Shown here: positions 32,542 to 41,248 of the stretch, one piece after another
Position numbering within the stretch: position 1 is the stretch's first letter
Layout of the letters: each line of letters begins with the position of its first letter
Source of the DNA: Burkholderiales bacterium
Lineage (GTDB): Bacteria > Pseudomonadota > Gammaproteobacteria > Burkholderiales > SG8-41
Direction of reading: 5' to 3'
Length of the DNA: 64,000 nt
Assembly: GCA_019744975.1 (NCBI GenBank)
Contig: JAIETP010000010.1
Location: forward strand, 62,001 to 126,000
Notes under the pieces: model-generated
What the model was told of the DNA's origin: nothing
Seen by the model: only the letters and a program-made list of their open reading frames with translations
Databases searched by the model: none
Translations under genes and position numbers: made by a program

Positions 32542-35352
32542 TTATATTTTTTCGAGTTGCGCCAGCACCTGCCCGCCGCCGTAGCTGGAACGCGGCGTCA
32601 GTTCTCCGCCCTTCATCACTTTCACCGCGCAATACTTGAACTCGGGAATCTTGCCGACCGGATCGAGCGCGGCATTGGTCAGCAGATTCACCGCCGCTTC
32701 GTAGTAACAGAAAGGGATGAACACCGCGCCGCGCGGCGTGCCGTCGTCAGGACGCGCATGCAGCGAAATCAGGCCGCGCCGCGACTCCACGGTGATCACG
32801 TCACCACCCCGGGCGCCGATCTGGTCGAGATCCAGCGGATGCATGGACACCGTTGGTTCCGGTTCAATGGCGTCGAGTACGCCGGCACGGCGCGTCATCG
32901 CACCGGTATGCCAATGCTCCAGCTGGCGACCGGTGATCAGCACAAACGGGAACTCACTGTCAGGCCGTTCGTTGGCCGGAATCACATCAGCCGGCACAAA
33001 CTTCGCCTTGCCGGTGGCTGTCGGAAATTTATCAATAAAAACAATTGGTTGCCCTGGGTCGCCTTCTTGCTCACAGGGATAAGTAACACAGCTCTCAGCT
33101 TCCAGCCGCTCCCAGGTGATGCCGGCGATCGAATTCATCGCTTGACGCATTTCGTTGAACACGTCCTTCGGACCGTTGTAATTCCAGTCGAGTCCGAGGC
33201 GGCGCGCCAGTTCCTGGATGATCCACAGGTCGGGTTTGGCTTCGCCCGGCGCGTCCAGCGCCTTGCGGCCCATCTGCACCATGCGATCGGTATTGGTCAC
33301 CGTGCCGTCTTTTTCCGGCCACGCCGTCGCCGGGAAAATCACGTCGGCGTAATAACAGGTTTCGGTGAGGAAAATCTCCTGAACCACCAGGCAATCGAGT
33401 TTCGCCAGTGCCTCGCGCGCATGGTGCGCATCCGGATCCGACATCGCCGGGTTTTCGCCCATCACGTACATGCCGCGAATCTCGCCCTGCAGCGTGGCGT
33501 GAATGATTTCCACCACGGTCAGCCCGGGCTTCGGATCGAGTTTCATGCCCCAGAGTTTTTCGAAACGCGCCAGCGCCTGCGGATTATCGACACGCTGGTA
33601 ATCCGGAAACACCATCGGGATCAGGCCGGAGTCGGAAGCGCCCTGCACATTGTTCTGCCCGCGCAGCGGATGCAGCCCGGTGCCGGGACGGCCGATCTGG
33701 CCGGTCATCAGGCACAGCGCGATCAGGCAGCGCGCATTGTCGGTGCCGTGAATGTGCTGCGAAATGCCCATGCCCCACAGAATCATCGAGGCCTTGGACG
33801 TCGCGTAAACCCGCGCCACTTCCCGGATGGTTTCGGCGGGAATGCCGCACACCGGCGCCATCGCTTCCGGGCTGTAACCCTCGACGTTTTTCTTCAGGTC
33901 TTCGTAACCGATGGTGCGCGACTTGATGAAGTCCTCGTCGACCAGACCTTCATGCACAATGACGTGCATCATCGCGTTCAGCAGCGCGACGTCGGTGTCG
34001 GCCTTGAACTGCAGCGAGTAGGCCGCATGGCGCGACAACTCCGAACGCCGCGGATCGGCGTAAATCAGCCTGACACCGCTCTTTACCGCGTTCTTGATCC
34101 AGGTCGCCGCCACCGGGTGGTTGGAGATCGGGTTGGCCCCGATCAGAAAGATGACTTCCGCATTCGCCACGTCGCTGACCTGGTTCGACACCGCGCCGGA
34201 ATTCACCGCTTCCATCAGCGCCGCGACGCTGGAGGCATGACACAGGCGTGTGCAGTGGTCGACATTGTTGGAGCCGAAACCGGTGCGCACCAGTTTCTGG
34301 AACAGATAGGCTTCCTCGTTGCTGCCTTTCGCCGAACCGAAACCGGCCAGCGCTTTTTTGCCGCTCTGATCACGGATCGCGCGCAACTTGCCGGCGGCAA
34401 GATCCAGCGCCTCTTCCCAAGTCGCCTCGCGGAAGTACTCCAGCGGATTCGCCGGATCCATCGTGAAATCGGCGTGTTTGGGCGCGCCCGGCTTGCGGAT
34501 CAGCGGTTTGGTCAGACGCTGCTTGTGGTTCACGTAATCAAATCCGTAGCGACCCTTGACGCAAAGGCGCTCGTGGTTGGACGGGCCGTCGCGACCGTCC
34601 ACCGAAATGATCTTGTTGTCCTTGATGTTGTAGGTCAGCTGACAGCCGACGCCGCAATAGGGACAGACCGAATGCACCTGCTTGTCGGGTTTGACCAGCC
34701 CGGCTTCGCGCGCCGGCATCAGGGCGCCGGTCGGGCAGGCCTGCACACATTCGCCGCAGGCAACGCAGGTGGAGTCGCCCATCGCGTCACCGAGATCAAA
34801 CACGATGGACGAATGTTCGCCGCGGAAGGCGTAACCGATGACGTCGTTGACCTGCTCCTCGCGGCAGGCACGCACACAGCGTGTGCACTGGATGCAGGAA
34901 TCGAGGTTCACCGCGATGCCGTAATGCGACACATCGGCCTGCGGCTGGTGGCGCGCCTTGAACCGCGGTTTGCCGACCTTGAGTTTGGCCACCCACTGGT
35001 CAAGCTCCGAATTACGGGTGTGACGTTTCTCCGGCATGTCGGAGAGCAGCAGCTCCATGACCATTTTCTGCGACGCCAGCGCGCGCGCATTGTCGGTGGT
35101 GACTTCCATGCCCGGCGAAGGTTTGCGGCAGCAGGAGGCCGCGAGCACGCGCTCGCCCTTGACCTCGACCACGCAGGCGCGGCAGTTGCCGTCGGGCCGC
35201 ATACCCTCCTTGTAACAGAGGTGCGGAATCTCGACGCCGTGGCGCTTCGCGGTCTGGATGATGGTCTCGGACGCGTAACCGACCACGTCCTTGCCGTTCA
35301 GCTTGAATTCGACCGGCATTGCCGCCAGCTCGTCTTTGTTCATCGCAGTCAT
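32542..35352 (-). CDS. fdsA: NAD-dependent formate dehydrogenase, molybdopterin alpha subunit
   Basis: 936 aa. From the N-terminus: a 2Fe-2S domain (LCYKEGMRPDGNCRAC), a Cys3-His-like segment, two 4Fe-4S clusters (CIQCTRCVRAC, CVACGECVQAC), another 4Fe-4S site (CPYCGVGC) and the molybdopterin domains. The probable Mo-ligand Cys is in HCTRLCHASS, so this is the Cys and not the selenocysteine form. It oxidises formate in the cytoplasm. It follows fdsB after a long hairpin and precedes fhs by 87 nt. Copy 5 of the dispersed motif is inside the gene. Confidence 0.93.
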   Translation of the reverse strand: MTAMNKDELAAMPVEFKLNGKDVVGYASETIIQTAKRHGVEIPHLCYKEGMRPDGNCRACVVEVKGERVLAASCCRKPSPGMEVTTDNARALASQKMVMELLLSDMPEKRHTRNSELDQWVAKLKVGKPRFKARHQPQADVSHYGIAVNLDSCIQCTRCVRACREEQVNDVIGYAFRGEHSSIVFDLGDAMGDSTCVACGECVQACPTGALMPAREAGLVKPDKQVHSVCPYCGVGCQLTYNIKDNKIISVDGRDGPSNHERLCVKGRYGFDYVNHKQRLTKPLIRKPGAPKHADFTMDPANPLEYFREATWEEALDLAAGKLRAIRDQSGKKALAGFGSAKGSNEEAYLFQKLVRTGFGSNNVDHCTRLCHASSVAALMEAVNSGAVSNQVSDVANAEVIFLIGANPISNHPVAATWIKNAVKSGVRLIYADPRRSELSRHAAYSLQFKADTDVALLNAMMHVIVHEGLVDEDFIKSRTIGYEDLKKNVEGYSPEAMAPVCGIPAETIREVARVYATSKASMILWGMGISQHIHGTDNARCLIALCLMTGQIGRPGTGLHPLRGQNNVQGASDSGLIPMVFPDYQRVDNPQALARFEKLWGMKLDPKPGLTVVEIIHATLQGEIRGMYVMGENPAMSDPDAHHAREALAKLDCLVVQEIFLTETCYYADVIFPATAWPEKDGTVTNTDRMVQMGRKALDAPGEAKPDLWIIQELARRLGLDWNYNGPKDVFNEMRQAMNSIAGITWERLEAESCVTYPCEQEGDPGQPIVFIDKFPTATGKAKFVPADVIPANERPDSEFPFVLITGRQLEHWHTGAMTRRAGVLDAIEPEPTVSMHPLDLDQIGARGGDVITVESRRGLISLHARPDDGTPRGAVFIPFCYYEAAVNLLTNAALDPVGKIPEFKYCAVKVMKGGELTPRSSYGGGQVLAQLEKI
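33030..33051 (+). repeat. Dispersed IHF-like motif, copy 5 (inside fdsA)
   Basis: TATCAATAAAA then ACAATTGGTTG on the plus strand, antisense to fdsA. The core has one mismatch to WATCAANNNNTTR. It encodes Pro-Ile-Val-Phe-Ile-Asp-Lys in fdsA with almost only A/T-ending codons, unlike the flanking sequence. Confidence 0.7.
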
Positions 35353-35365
35353 GGCGTTACTCCCG

Positions 35366-35427
35366 GTGAAGGAGTGAAGACGTAAAGGTGTGAAAGAGGT
35401 ACCCCATTCACGCCTTCACTCCTTCAC
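35366..35427. repeat. Long hairpin between fdsB and fdsA
   Basis: GTGAAGGAGTGAAG (35366-35379) and CTTCACTCCTTCAC (35414-35427) are perfectly complementary over 14 bp. An inner pair, GGTGTGAA with TTCACGCC (one G-U), continues the structure. It fills the fdsB-fdsA gap; the fdsA ribosome-binding site GGGAG lies just outside the stem on the mRNA. Confidence 0.8.
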
Positions 35428-35431
35428 GCTT

Positions 35432-37129
35432 TCACAGAATTTCCTTGGAAAAATATTTCATTACTGTGCGGATCGGATTGGGCGCCGCCTGCCCGAGCCC
35501 GCAGATCGAGGCATCGGCCATCGCCGCCGACAGCTCTTCGAGCAGCCCCTGATCCCAGCTCGGGGCTTGCATCAGTTGCAGCGCCTTCGCCGTGCCGACG
35601 CGGCAGGGCGTGCACTGACCGCAGGATTCCTCGGCAAAAAACTTCATCACATTGCGCGCGGCACCGCTGGCTTTGTCCTGATCCGAAAAAATGATCACGG
35701 CGGCTGAACCGATGAAACAGCCGTAGGGATGCAGTGTGTCGAAATCGAGTGGTACGTCGCCCAGCGACGCAGGCAGGATGCCGCCCGATGCACCACCTGG
35801 CAAGTAGCCGTAGAACGTATGTCCCGGCAACATGCCGCCGCAATATTCGGCAATCAGTTCTTTCACCGTGATGCCCGCCGGCGCGAGATGCACGCCCGGC
35901 TTCTTGACACGACCCGACACCGAGAACGAACGCAGGCCCTTGCGTCCATGACGGCCATGCCCGGCGAACCAGTCGGCGCCCTTTTCCAGGATGTCACGCA
36001 CCCAGTACAGGGTTTCCATGTTGTGCTCGAGCGTCGGGTAACCGAACAACCCCACCTGCGCCACATAGGGCGGGCGCAGCCGCGGCATGCCGCGTTTACC
36101 CTCGATCGATTCGATCATCGCGGATTCTTCACCGCAGATATAGGCGCCTGCACCACGGCGCAGGAATATCGGCGGCAGCGGGCACGGCGGATCGGCCTGC
36201 AAGGCCTTGATCTCTTTTTCAAGGATCGCGCGCACACCGGCGTATTCATCACGCAGGTAGATATAAATCTCGGACACCTGCACGGTCCAGGCCGCGATCA
36301 GCATGCCTTCGAGGAAACGGTGCGGATCGGTTTCCAGGTAATGGCGATCCTTGAACGTGCCCGGTTCGCCTTCGTCGATATTGACCGCCATCAGCCGCGG
36401 GCCTTTTTCGCCGCGCACGATGCGCCATTTGCGTCCCGTCGGGAAACCCGCGCCGCCCAGACCGCGCAGGCTGGAATTTTCCATGGTCTTGATCAGGGTT
36501 TCGGCGTCACGCCTGCCGGCCAGGCATTCCGCCGGAATGGTGTAGCCGCCCTGCTTGCGATATTCGGCATAGGCCACATACTTGCCGACAGTACATTGCG
36601 TCTTCTTTGCCGCCACCAGCGGCTTGACCTTGTCGACCGTTGCCTGCGCCACCGGATTTTGGCCAATCACGGCGACCGGCGCCTGTTCGCAACGACCGAC
36701 GCAGGGTGCCGGGATCACGCGCACACCGTCACCCAGCGCTTTTTTCAGACCCGTCATCAGCGCGCCCGCGCCCGACAGTTCGCAGGACAGGGAATCACAG
36801 ACACGCACCGTCAACGCCGGCGGCGCCTTGTCGCCCTCCTTCACCACGTCAAAGTGATGGTAGAAGGTGGCGACTTCATAGACTTCGGTCATCGCCAGCT
36901 TCATTTCGCGCGCCAGCGCGACGATGTGCGCGGCGGCAATGTGACCGTACTGATCCTGGATGCGATGCAGATTTTCGATCAGCAGATCGCGGCGCCGCGG
37001 CTCAACGCCCGTTTCGCGCTGCGCCTCGTTCAGCAGTTTTTGCACGTCGGCCAGCGCGCGCGTATCCACCGTGCGGCCCTTGAGGGCCCCGCGTGTCCGT
37101 TTGCCGCGCTTCACGATGCCACCTTCCAA
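35432..37129 (-). CDS. fdsB: Formate dehydrogenase diaphorase subunit, NuoE-NuoF fusion
   Basis: 565 aa. The N-terminal part (about 25-170) is a NuoE/FdsG-like thioredoxin-fold 2Fe-2S domain with Cys in RVCDSLSCE and PAPCVGRCEQAP. The remainder is NuoF/FdsB-like: FMN/NADH motifs GLGGAGFPTGRKW and GAGAYICGEESAMIESIEG, then the 4Fe-4S ligand set ESCGQCTPCRVG. It passes electrons from FdsA to NAD+. Translation starts at TTG 37129 (GGAG 8 nt upstream) or at GTG 37114, preceded by GGAAGG. A separate fdsG gene is absent, as expected from the fusion. Confidence 0.9.
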   Translation of the reverse strand: MEGGIVKRGKRTRGALKGRTVDTRALADVQKLLNEAQRETGVEPRRRDLLIENLHRIQDQYGHIAAAHIVALAREMKLAMTEVYEVATFYHHFDVVKEGDKAPPALTVRVCDSLSCELSGAGALMTGLKKALGDGVRVIPAPCVGRCEQAPVAVIGQNPVAQATVDKVKPLVAAKKTQCTVGKYVAYAEYRKQGGYTIPAECLAGRRDAETLIKTMENSSLRGLGGAGFPTGRKWRIVRGEKGPRLMAVNIDEGEPGTFKDRHYLETDPHRFLEGMLIAAWTVQVSEIYIYLRDEYAGVRAILEKEIKALQADPPCPLPPIFLRRGAGAYICGEESAMIESIEGKRGMPRLRPPYVAQVGLFGYPTLEHNMETLYWVRDILEKGADWFAGHGRHGRKGLRSFSVSGRVKKPGVHLAPAGITVKELIAEYCGGMLPGHTFYGYLPGGASGGILPASLGDVPLDFDTLHPYGCFIGSAAVIIFSDQDKASGAARNVMKFFAEESCGQCTPCRVGTAKALQLMQAPSWDQGLLEELSAAMADASICGLGQAAPNPIRTVMKYFSKEIL

Positions 37130-37260
37130 AATCCGTTCTCCTCAATCATCTCAATCATTAACGCCGCCACGCCGTTGTTTCAGGCAGGGACTACCCGGCG
37201 AATTTTTGTGCCCTGCGCATTTTGTGCCTGCGCATTTTTGCTCCCGCTATTCCGCCGGAT

Positions 37261-38145
37261 TTATTTCAGTACCGACTTCAGCAACTTGCCCATTTCGGCG
37301 GGGTTTTTGGTGGTCTTGATGCCACACGCTTCCATCACCGCGAGTTTTTCCTCCGCAGTGCCCTTGCCGCCGGAAATGATCGCGCCGGCATGGCCCATGC
37401 GTTTGCCCGGAGGGGCGGTGACGCCCGCGATGAAACCGACCACGGGTTTTTTCATGTTGGCCTTGATCCAGCGTGCACATTCCTCCTCGTTCGAGCCGCC
37501 GATCTCGCCGACCATGATCACCGCCTCGGTCTGCGGGTCATCGTTGAACATTTTCATGACATCAATATGTTTCAGGCCATTCACCGGATCGCCGCCGATG
37601 CCGACGCAGGACGACTGACCGAGACCGATTTCCATCAACTGGCCGACCGCTTCGTACGTTAACGTGCCCGAACGCGACACCACGCCGATCGGGCCTTTTT
37701 TGTGAATGTGGCCGGGCATGATGCCGATCTTGATTTCGTCGGGCGTAATCACGCCGGGGCAATTCGGCCCGATGAGCAGGGTTTTGCTTTTGTTCTGCTC
37801 CATCTTGTATTTCAGGCGGACCATATCGCGCACGGGAATACCTTCAGTGATGCAGATCACCAGTTCCAGTTGCGCATCCACCGCTTCCTCGATGGCGGCG
37901 GCGGCATAGGGCGGCGGCACGTAAATCACGGAAACATTGGCACCGGTCGCATCTTTTGCTTCGCGCACCGAATTGAAAATGGGAATGCCCTCGTAACTCT
38001 GACCGCCCTTTTTCGGCGTCACGCCGGCGACATAGCAGTTCTTGCCGTTGGCGTATTCCTTGCCGGTCTTGGTGTGGAACTGCCCGGTCTTGCCGGTGAT
38101 GCCCTGGGTCATCACCCGCGAATTTTTGTTGATCAGGATGGACAT
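37261..38145 (-). CDS. sucD: Succinyl-CoA synthetase alpha subunit
   Basis: 294 aa. The CoA-binding Rossmann start is [14 protein letters not shown] and the phospho-His is in [20 protein letters not shown] and GPNCPGVI are standard SucD motifs. The ATG overlaps the sucC stop by 1 nt (TGATG), giving coupled translation. It interconverts succinyl-CoA and succinate with nucleotide triphosphate in the TCA cycle. A related malate-CoA ligase role was considered but nothing in the sequence favours it. Confidence 0.93.
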   Translation of the reverse strand: MSILINKNSRVMTQGITGKTGQFHTKTGKEYANGKNCYVAGVTPKKGGQSYEGIPIFNSVREAKDATGANVSVIYVPPPYAAAAIEEAVDAQLELVICITEGIPVRDMVRLKYKMEQNKSKTLLIGPNCPGVITPDEIKIGIMPGHIHKKGPIGVVSRSGTLTYEAVGQLMEIGLGQSSCVGIGGDPVNGLKHIDVMKMFNDDPQTEAVIMVGEIGGSNEEECARWIKANMKKPVVGFIAGVTAPPGKRMGHAGAIISGGKGTAEEKLAVMEACGIKTTKNPAEMGKLLKSVLK

Positions 38146-39314
38146 CAGTGTTTCCCCTTCGCCGCGGCAACCACCTTCTGCGCGGCATCAGCCATGTTGT
38201 TGCCGGAAATGATCGGCAATCCGGATTCGGCGAGGATTTTCTTGCCGAGATCGACGTTGGTGCCTTCAAGGCGTACCACCAGCGGCACACTCAGGCTGAC
38301 CTCGCGCGCCGCGGCCACCACACCCTGCGCGATCACGTCGCATTTCATGATGCCGCCGAAAATGTTGACCAGGATCGCACGCAGATCCGGGTTGCGCAGC
38401 ATGATCTTGAACGCTTCGGTGACCTTCTCCGCGGTGGCGCTGCCGCCGACGTCGAGAAAGTTGGCGGGGCTGCCGCCATAGAGTTTGATGATGTCCATCG
38501 ACGCCATCGCGAGACCGGCGCCGTTGACCAGGCAGCCGATGTTGCCGTCGAGCTGGATGTAATTGAGGTCGTGCTTGGAGGCTTCGACTTCCGCGGGATC
38601 CTCTTCGTCGAGGTCGCGCAGCGCAACCAGGTCAGGGTGGCGGAACAGCGCATTGCCGTCGAAATCGATCTTGGCATCCAGCGCAATCACCTTGCCGTCG
38701 CCGGTGAGGATCAGCGGATTGATTTCGGCCAGCGAAGCGTCGGTTTCATCGAATGCCTTGTACAGGGCCTGCAGCAGTACCCGCGCCTGCGGCACCGATG
38801 CCGGAGGTACGCCGATTTTTCCCGCCACGTCATCGGCCTCGGCGTCGGTCAACCCCTTCATCGGGTCAATCGCGACCTTGTGGATTTTCTCGGGGGTGTG
38901 TGCAGCCACTTCCTCGATGTCCATGCCGCCTTCGCTGGAGGCCATCAGCACCACGCGCTGTGTGCCGCGGTCGATCACCATGCCGACATAGAGTTCTTTT
39001 TTGATGTCGGCGCCTTCCTCGATCAGCAACCGCCGCACCTTCTGCCCCTCGGGCCCGGTCTGGTGGGTTTTCAACTGCATGCCGAGGATGCTGCCGGCAT
39101 GGCTTTTCACTTCAGCCGGCGACTTGGCGACCTTGACGCCGCCGCCCTTGCCGCGACCACCGGCATGGATCTGCGCCTTGACAACCCATACGCTGCCGCC
39201 GAGTTTGGCGGCGGCGCTGACGGCTTCGTCTACACTGAAACAGGGGATGCCGCGCGGCGTCGGTACGCCATATTTGCGCAGCAGTTCTTTGGCCTGGTAC
39301 TCGTGGATTTTCAT
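38145..39314 (-). CDS. sucC: Succinyl-CoA synthetase beta subunit
   Basis: 389 aa, standard length. ATP-grasp N-terminal domain starts [20 protein letters not shown] with [15 protein letters not shown]. The C-terminal nucleotide- and CoA-ligase region has [16 protein letters not shown] and [11 protein letters not shown]. It partners with SucD. A TTGAC-N4-GTCAA box lies 90 bp upstream of the start, hinting that it shares the oxalate regulator. Confidence 0.94.
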   Translation of the reverse strand: MKIHEYQAKELLRKYGVPTPRGIPCFSVDEAVSAAAKLGGSVWVVKAQIHAGGRGKGGGVKVAKSPAEVKSHAGSILGMQLKTHQTGPEGQKVRRLLIEEGADIKKELYVGMVIDRGTQRVVLMASSEGGMDIEEVAAHTPEKIHKVAIDPMKGLTDAEADDVAGKIGVPPASVPQARVLLQALYKAFDETDASLAEINPLILTGDGKVIALDAKIDFDGNALFRHPDLVALRDLDEEDPAEVEASKHDLNYIQLDGNIGCLVNGAGLAMASMDIIKLYGGSPANFLDVGGSATAEKVTEAFKIMLRNPDLRAILVNIFGGIMKCDVIAQGVVAAAREVSLSVPLVVRLEGTNVDLGKKILAESGLPIISGNNMADAAQKVVAAAKGKH

Positions 39315-39404
39315 TGTTCTGGTCCGCTTGAGGTGCGCTCGTTAAAAAAAGCGCCCCGGTTCCGCAGGGACGCCAAATCTATTACAGCGGCTGCAACGCC
39401 AGCC

Positions 39405-39418
39405 TTGACCGCAGTCAA
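39405..39418. promoter_or_regulatory. Crp/Fnr-type box upstream of sucC
   Basis: TTGACCGCAGTCAA has perfect 5-bp arms around CGCA. A hairpin AACCCGCG/CGCGGGTT (39421-39447) lies next to it. Both are in the 824-bp gap 39315-40138, which I find free of credible protein genes. Confidence 0.65.
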
Positions 39419-39773
39419 TAAACCCGCGATTGCGCAAAACGCGGGTTCGGCGGATGCCGCATACAGGTTGAGTGTGAATCGGCGATGAACCCGGCACATG
39501 AACCTCGCGCCAAGGGCATTTACTCCGGGAATGTTGCTGCAAAAATATTGCCCTGATCGAGTATATCAAAGCACTTTGCCCGTTCAGCCTGCGCACCCGC
39601 CCGTATCGGGGCAGCAGCAGGTGCCACGCATCGGCAACCTGCCGGGGAGGCCGCAACGCACCGCCCGCCCGCTGCAACCGTACCCGGCCAGGCCAGGGCG
39701 CTTCGGATAATGGAAGGTACCGCATCATTGGTCAATTTCAGCTAACATGCTGCACCGCCACATCGACCGCACA

Positions 39774-39868
39774 AAAAAAAGCGCAACCCCGGAGGGTTGC
39801 GCTGAAGTTCCACCAAAGGAGGAGGTTTTGGAGGATGTGTGCCGATGTCTGTAGAGACACCCAACACG
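39774..39868 (-). ncRNA. Candidate small RNA with anti-Shine-Dalgarno motifs
   Basis: About 95 nt on the minus strand. It begins near GTGTTGGGTGTC. A small hairpin, TGTCTCTACAGACA, is followed by an unpaired C-rich stretch with CATCCTCC, ACCTCCTCC and CTTTGG. It ends in a strong terminator, AGCGCAACCC/GGGTTGCGCT, followed by eight U. The repeated CCUCC could pair with ribosome-binding sites. No ORF with support overlaps it. I do not recognise the family. Confidence 0.6.
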
Positions 39869-39874
39869 GTTCCC

Positions 39875-39902
39875 ATTCTGCCACGGCCATTCGGGGGGTC
39901 AA
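39875..39902 (-). promoter_or_regulatory. Sigma-70-like promoter of the candidate small RNA
   Basis: On the minus strand -35 TTGACC (39897-39902) and -10 CAGAAT (39875-39880) are spaced by 16 bp. The start site would be near 39868. Confidence 0.5.
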
Positions 39903-39985
39903 GCGGTTTTTGTTGCTTCGCAATATAAATTTTATTGTCGAAAACATGAGAATAACTAAACCGAACCGGGCTGCCGTACCCCGAC

Positions 39986-40001
39986 CGTGATCTGTTTCAC
40001 A
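39986..40001. promoter_or_regulatory. CRP-like site upstream of the CapA-like gene and small RNA
   Basis: CGTGATCTGTTTCACA matches TGTGA-N6-TCACA at 9 of 10 consensus bases. It lies 138 bp upstream of the CapA-like start and about 118 bp upstream of the small-RNA start, between the divergent units. Confidence 0.45.
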
Positions 40002-40138
40002 AAACAAGCCTGCAACGCAGCCCGTCGCCACGAGGTGGGCACCCGCTTGCGCCTCGCCCCCCGCTTGGGCGATAAACAAAGCACGCAGCGCCGCAGCAGC
40101 GGTGCGGTTTAAATCACTCTCGGGGGAGAACAGCAGGC

Positions 40139-41182
40139 ATGGGCCGTACCTTGATGATGTTCACAGGCGACATCAACCTGATGAACGTGCCCGATCCGGC
40201 GTTGCCGTTCGCGCGCGTGGTCGATACCCTGCGCAGCGCCGATGTGTTGTTCGGCAACCTGGAATGCTGCCTGTATCAACCCCCGACCGAAGTATCAGTG
40301 ACCGACGAAGGTTTTTATGCGAAGCCGGCCGCCGGACAGGCGCTCAAGATCGCCGGTTATCACGCCATCGGCAATGCCAACAACGTCAACTACGGCGCCG
40401 AGGCCATCAAATCCTCGCTGCGCGAACTGGAAAAACTCGGCATTCCCGTCACCGGCACCGGACTCAACCGCGCCGAGGCGCGCAAGCCGGTGATCATCAC
40501 CCGCAACGGCCTGCGTTACGGCTTCGTGCAGCGCACTTCCGTTTACTGGCCGACCAATCACGAAGCGGGAGAACACTCACCCGGCGTTGCCGCATTGCGC
40601 GGCCATACCGCCTATCAGTTGCCGCTGCACAAGACGCGCCAGGACATTCCGCCGGCAAACCGCCCGGGCGTGCCGCCCGTCATCGTGACCTGGGCCGACG
40701 CCAAATACCTCGCCGATTACATTGCCGAAATCACCGCGCTGCGCAAGGAAGTCGATGTGCTGGTTGCATCCCAGCACTGGGGGCTCAAGGAGGAAGTGCT
40801 GGAGTACATGACCGAGATCGCGCATGCGGTGATCGACGCCGGCGCCGACATTGTCATCGGCCACGGACCGCACTATTCGCTGCCGGTGGAAATCTACAAA
40901 GGCAAACCGGTGTTCTACGGCCTCGGCAGTTTTTGCTTCCACACCGGGCACGGCGGCATCAAACACGGCGACTGGGTGGGCATGCTGGCGCGTGTCACGC
41001 TGAACGGCCGGACTTGCGAAAGCGCGTCATTCGAATTCGTGCGCCATAACGAGCGCAACGAAACGGTACTCTGCGATCTGGCCAGCGAACAGGCGACGCT
41101 GGAGTTATTGCGCAAACGCAGCGCACCCTTCAATACCACGATCAAAATCGACGGCAACAAGGCCGTGTTCAGCGCCAGTTGA
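40139..41182 (+). CDS. CapA-family metallophosphoesterase-fold protein
   Basis: 347 aa, no signal peptide. TGDINLM and NLECCL near the start, then the GNANNVNYG segment, ASQHWG and VIGHGPHY, fit the CapA/PgsA (poly-gamma-glutamate capsule) fold with calcineurin-like metal ligands. GGGGGAG precedes the ATG. Without a signal or other capsule genes a capsule role is unlikely; stand-alone members near catabolic genes are of unknown function. Its 3' end converges on the enolase-superfamily gene. Confidence 0.7.
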   Translation: MGRTLMMFTGDINLMNVPDPALPFARVVDTLRSADVLFGNLECCLYQPPTEVSVTDEGFYAKPAAGQALKIAGYHAIGNANNVNYGAEAIKSSLRELEKLGIPVTGTGLNRAEARKPVIITRNGLRYGFVQRTSVYWPTNHEAGEHSPGVAALRGHTAYQLPLHKTRQDIPPANRPGVPPVIVTWADAKYLADYIAEITALRKEVDVLVASQHWGLKEEVLEYMTEIAHAVIDAGADIVIGHGPHYSLPVEIYKGKPVFYGLGSFCFHTGHGGIKHGDWVGMLARVTLNGRTCESASFEFVRHNERNETVLCDLASEQATLELLRKRSAPFNTTIKIDGNKAVFSAS

Positions 41183-41200
41183 ACAACGGCACTTTATTTA

Positions 41201-41222
41201 TAAGTATTTGATTTTATTGATT
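41201..41222 (-). repeat. Dispersed IHF-like motif, copy 6
   Basis: AATCAATAAAA then TCAAATACTTA on the minus strand, perfect core AATCAAATACTTA. It lies in the short gap between the convergent CapA-like and enolase-superfamily genes. Confidence 0.8.
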
Positions 41223-41248
41223 ATTTTAAGGGCGCCTTTACCGACCCA

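Noticed and set aside
32509-35385. Plus-strand open frame of 958 codons opposite fdsA
   Set aside because: Composition-driven antisense frame; fdsA on the minus strand has all cofactor motifs, and the plus-strand translation has no family features.
35729-37618. Plus-strand frame of 629 codons opposite fdsB and running into sucD
   Set aside because: Spans two real minus-strand genes and their gap; translation has no family features.
37261-39314. Malate-CoA ligase (mtkAB) of a serine cycle instead of SucCD
   Set aside because: No other serine-cycle genes in the window and all visible motifs fit ordinary succinyl-CoA synthetase.
39738-40079. Minus-strand frame of 113 codons in the gap after sucC
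   Set aside because: It runs through promoter-like hexamers, a C-rich loop and a perfect terminator; a small RNA explains the stretch better.
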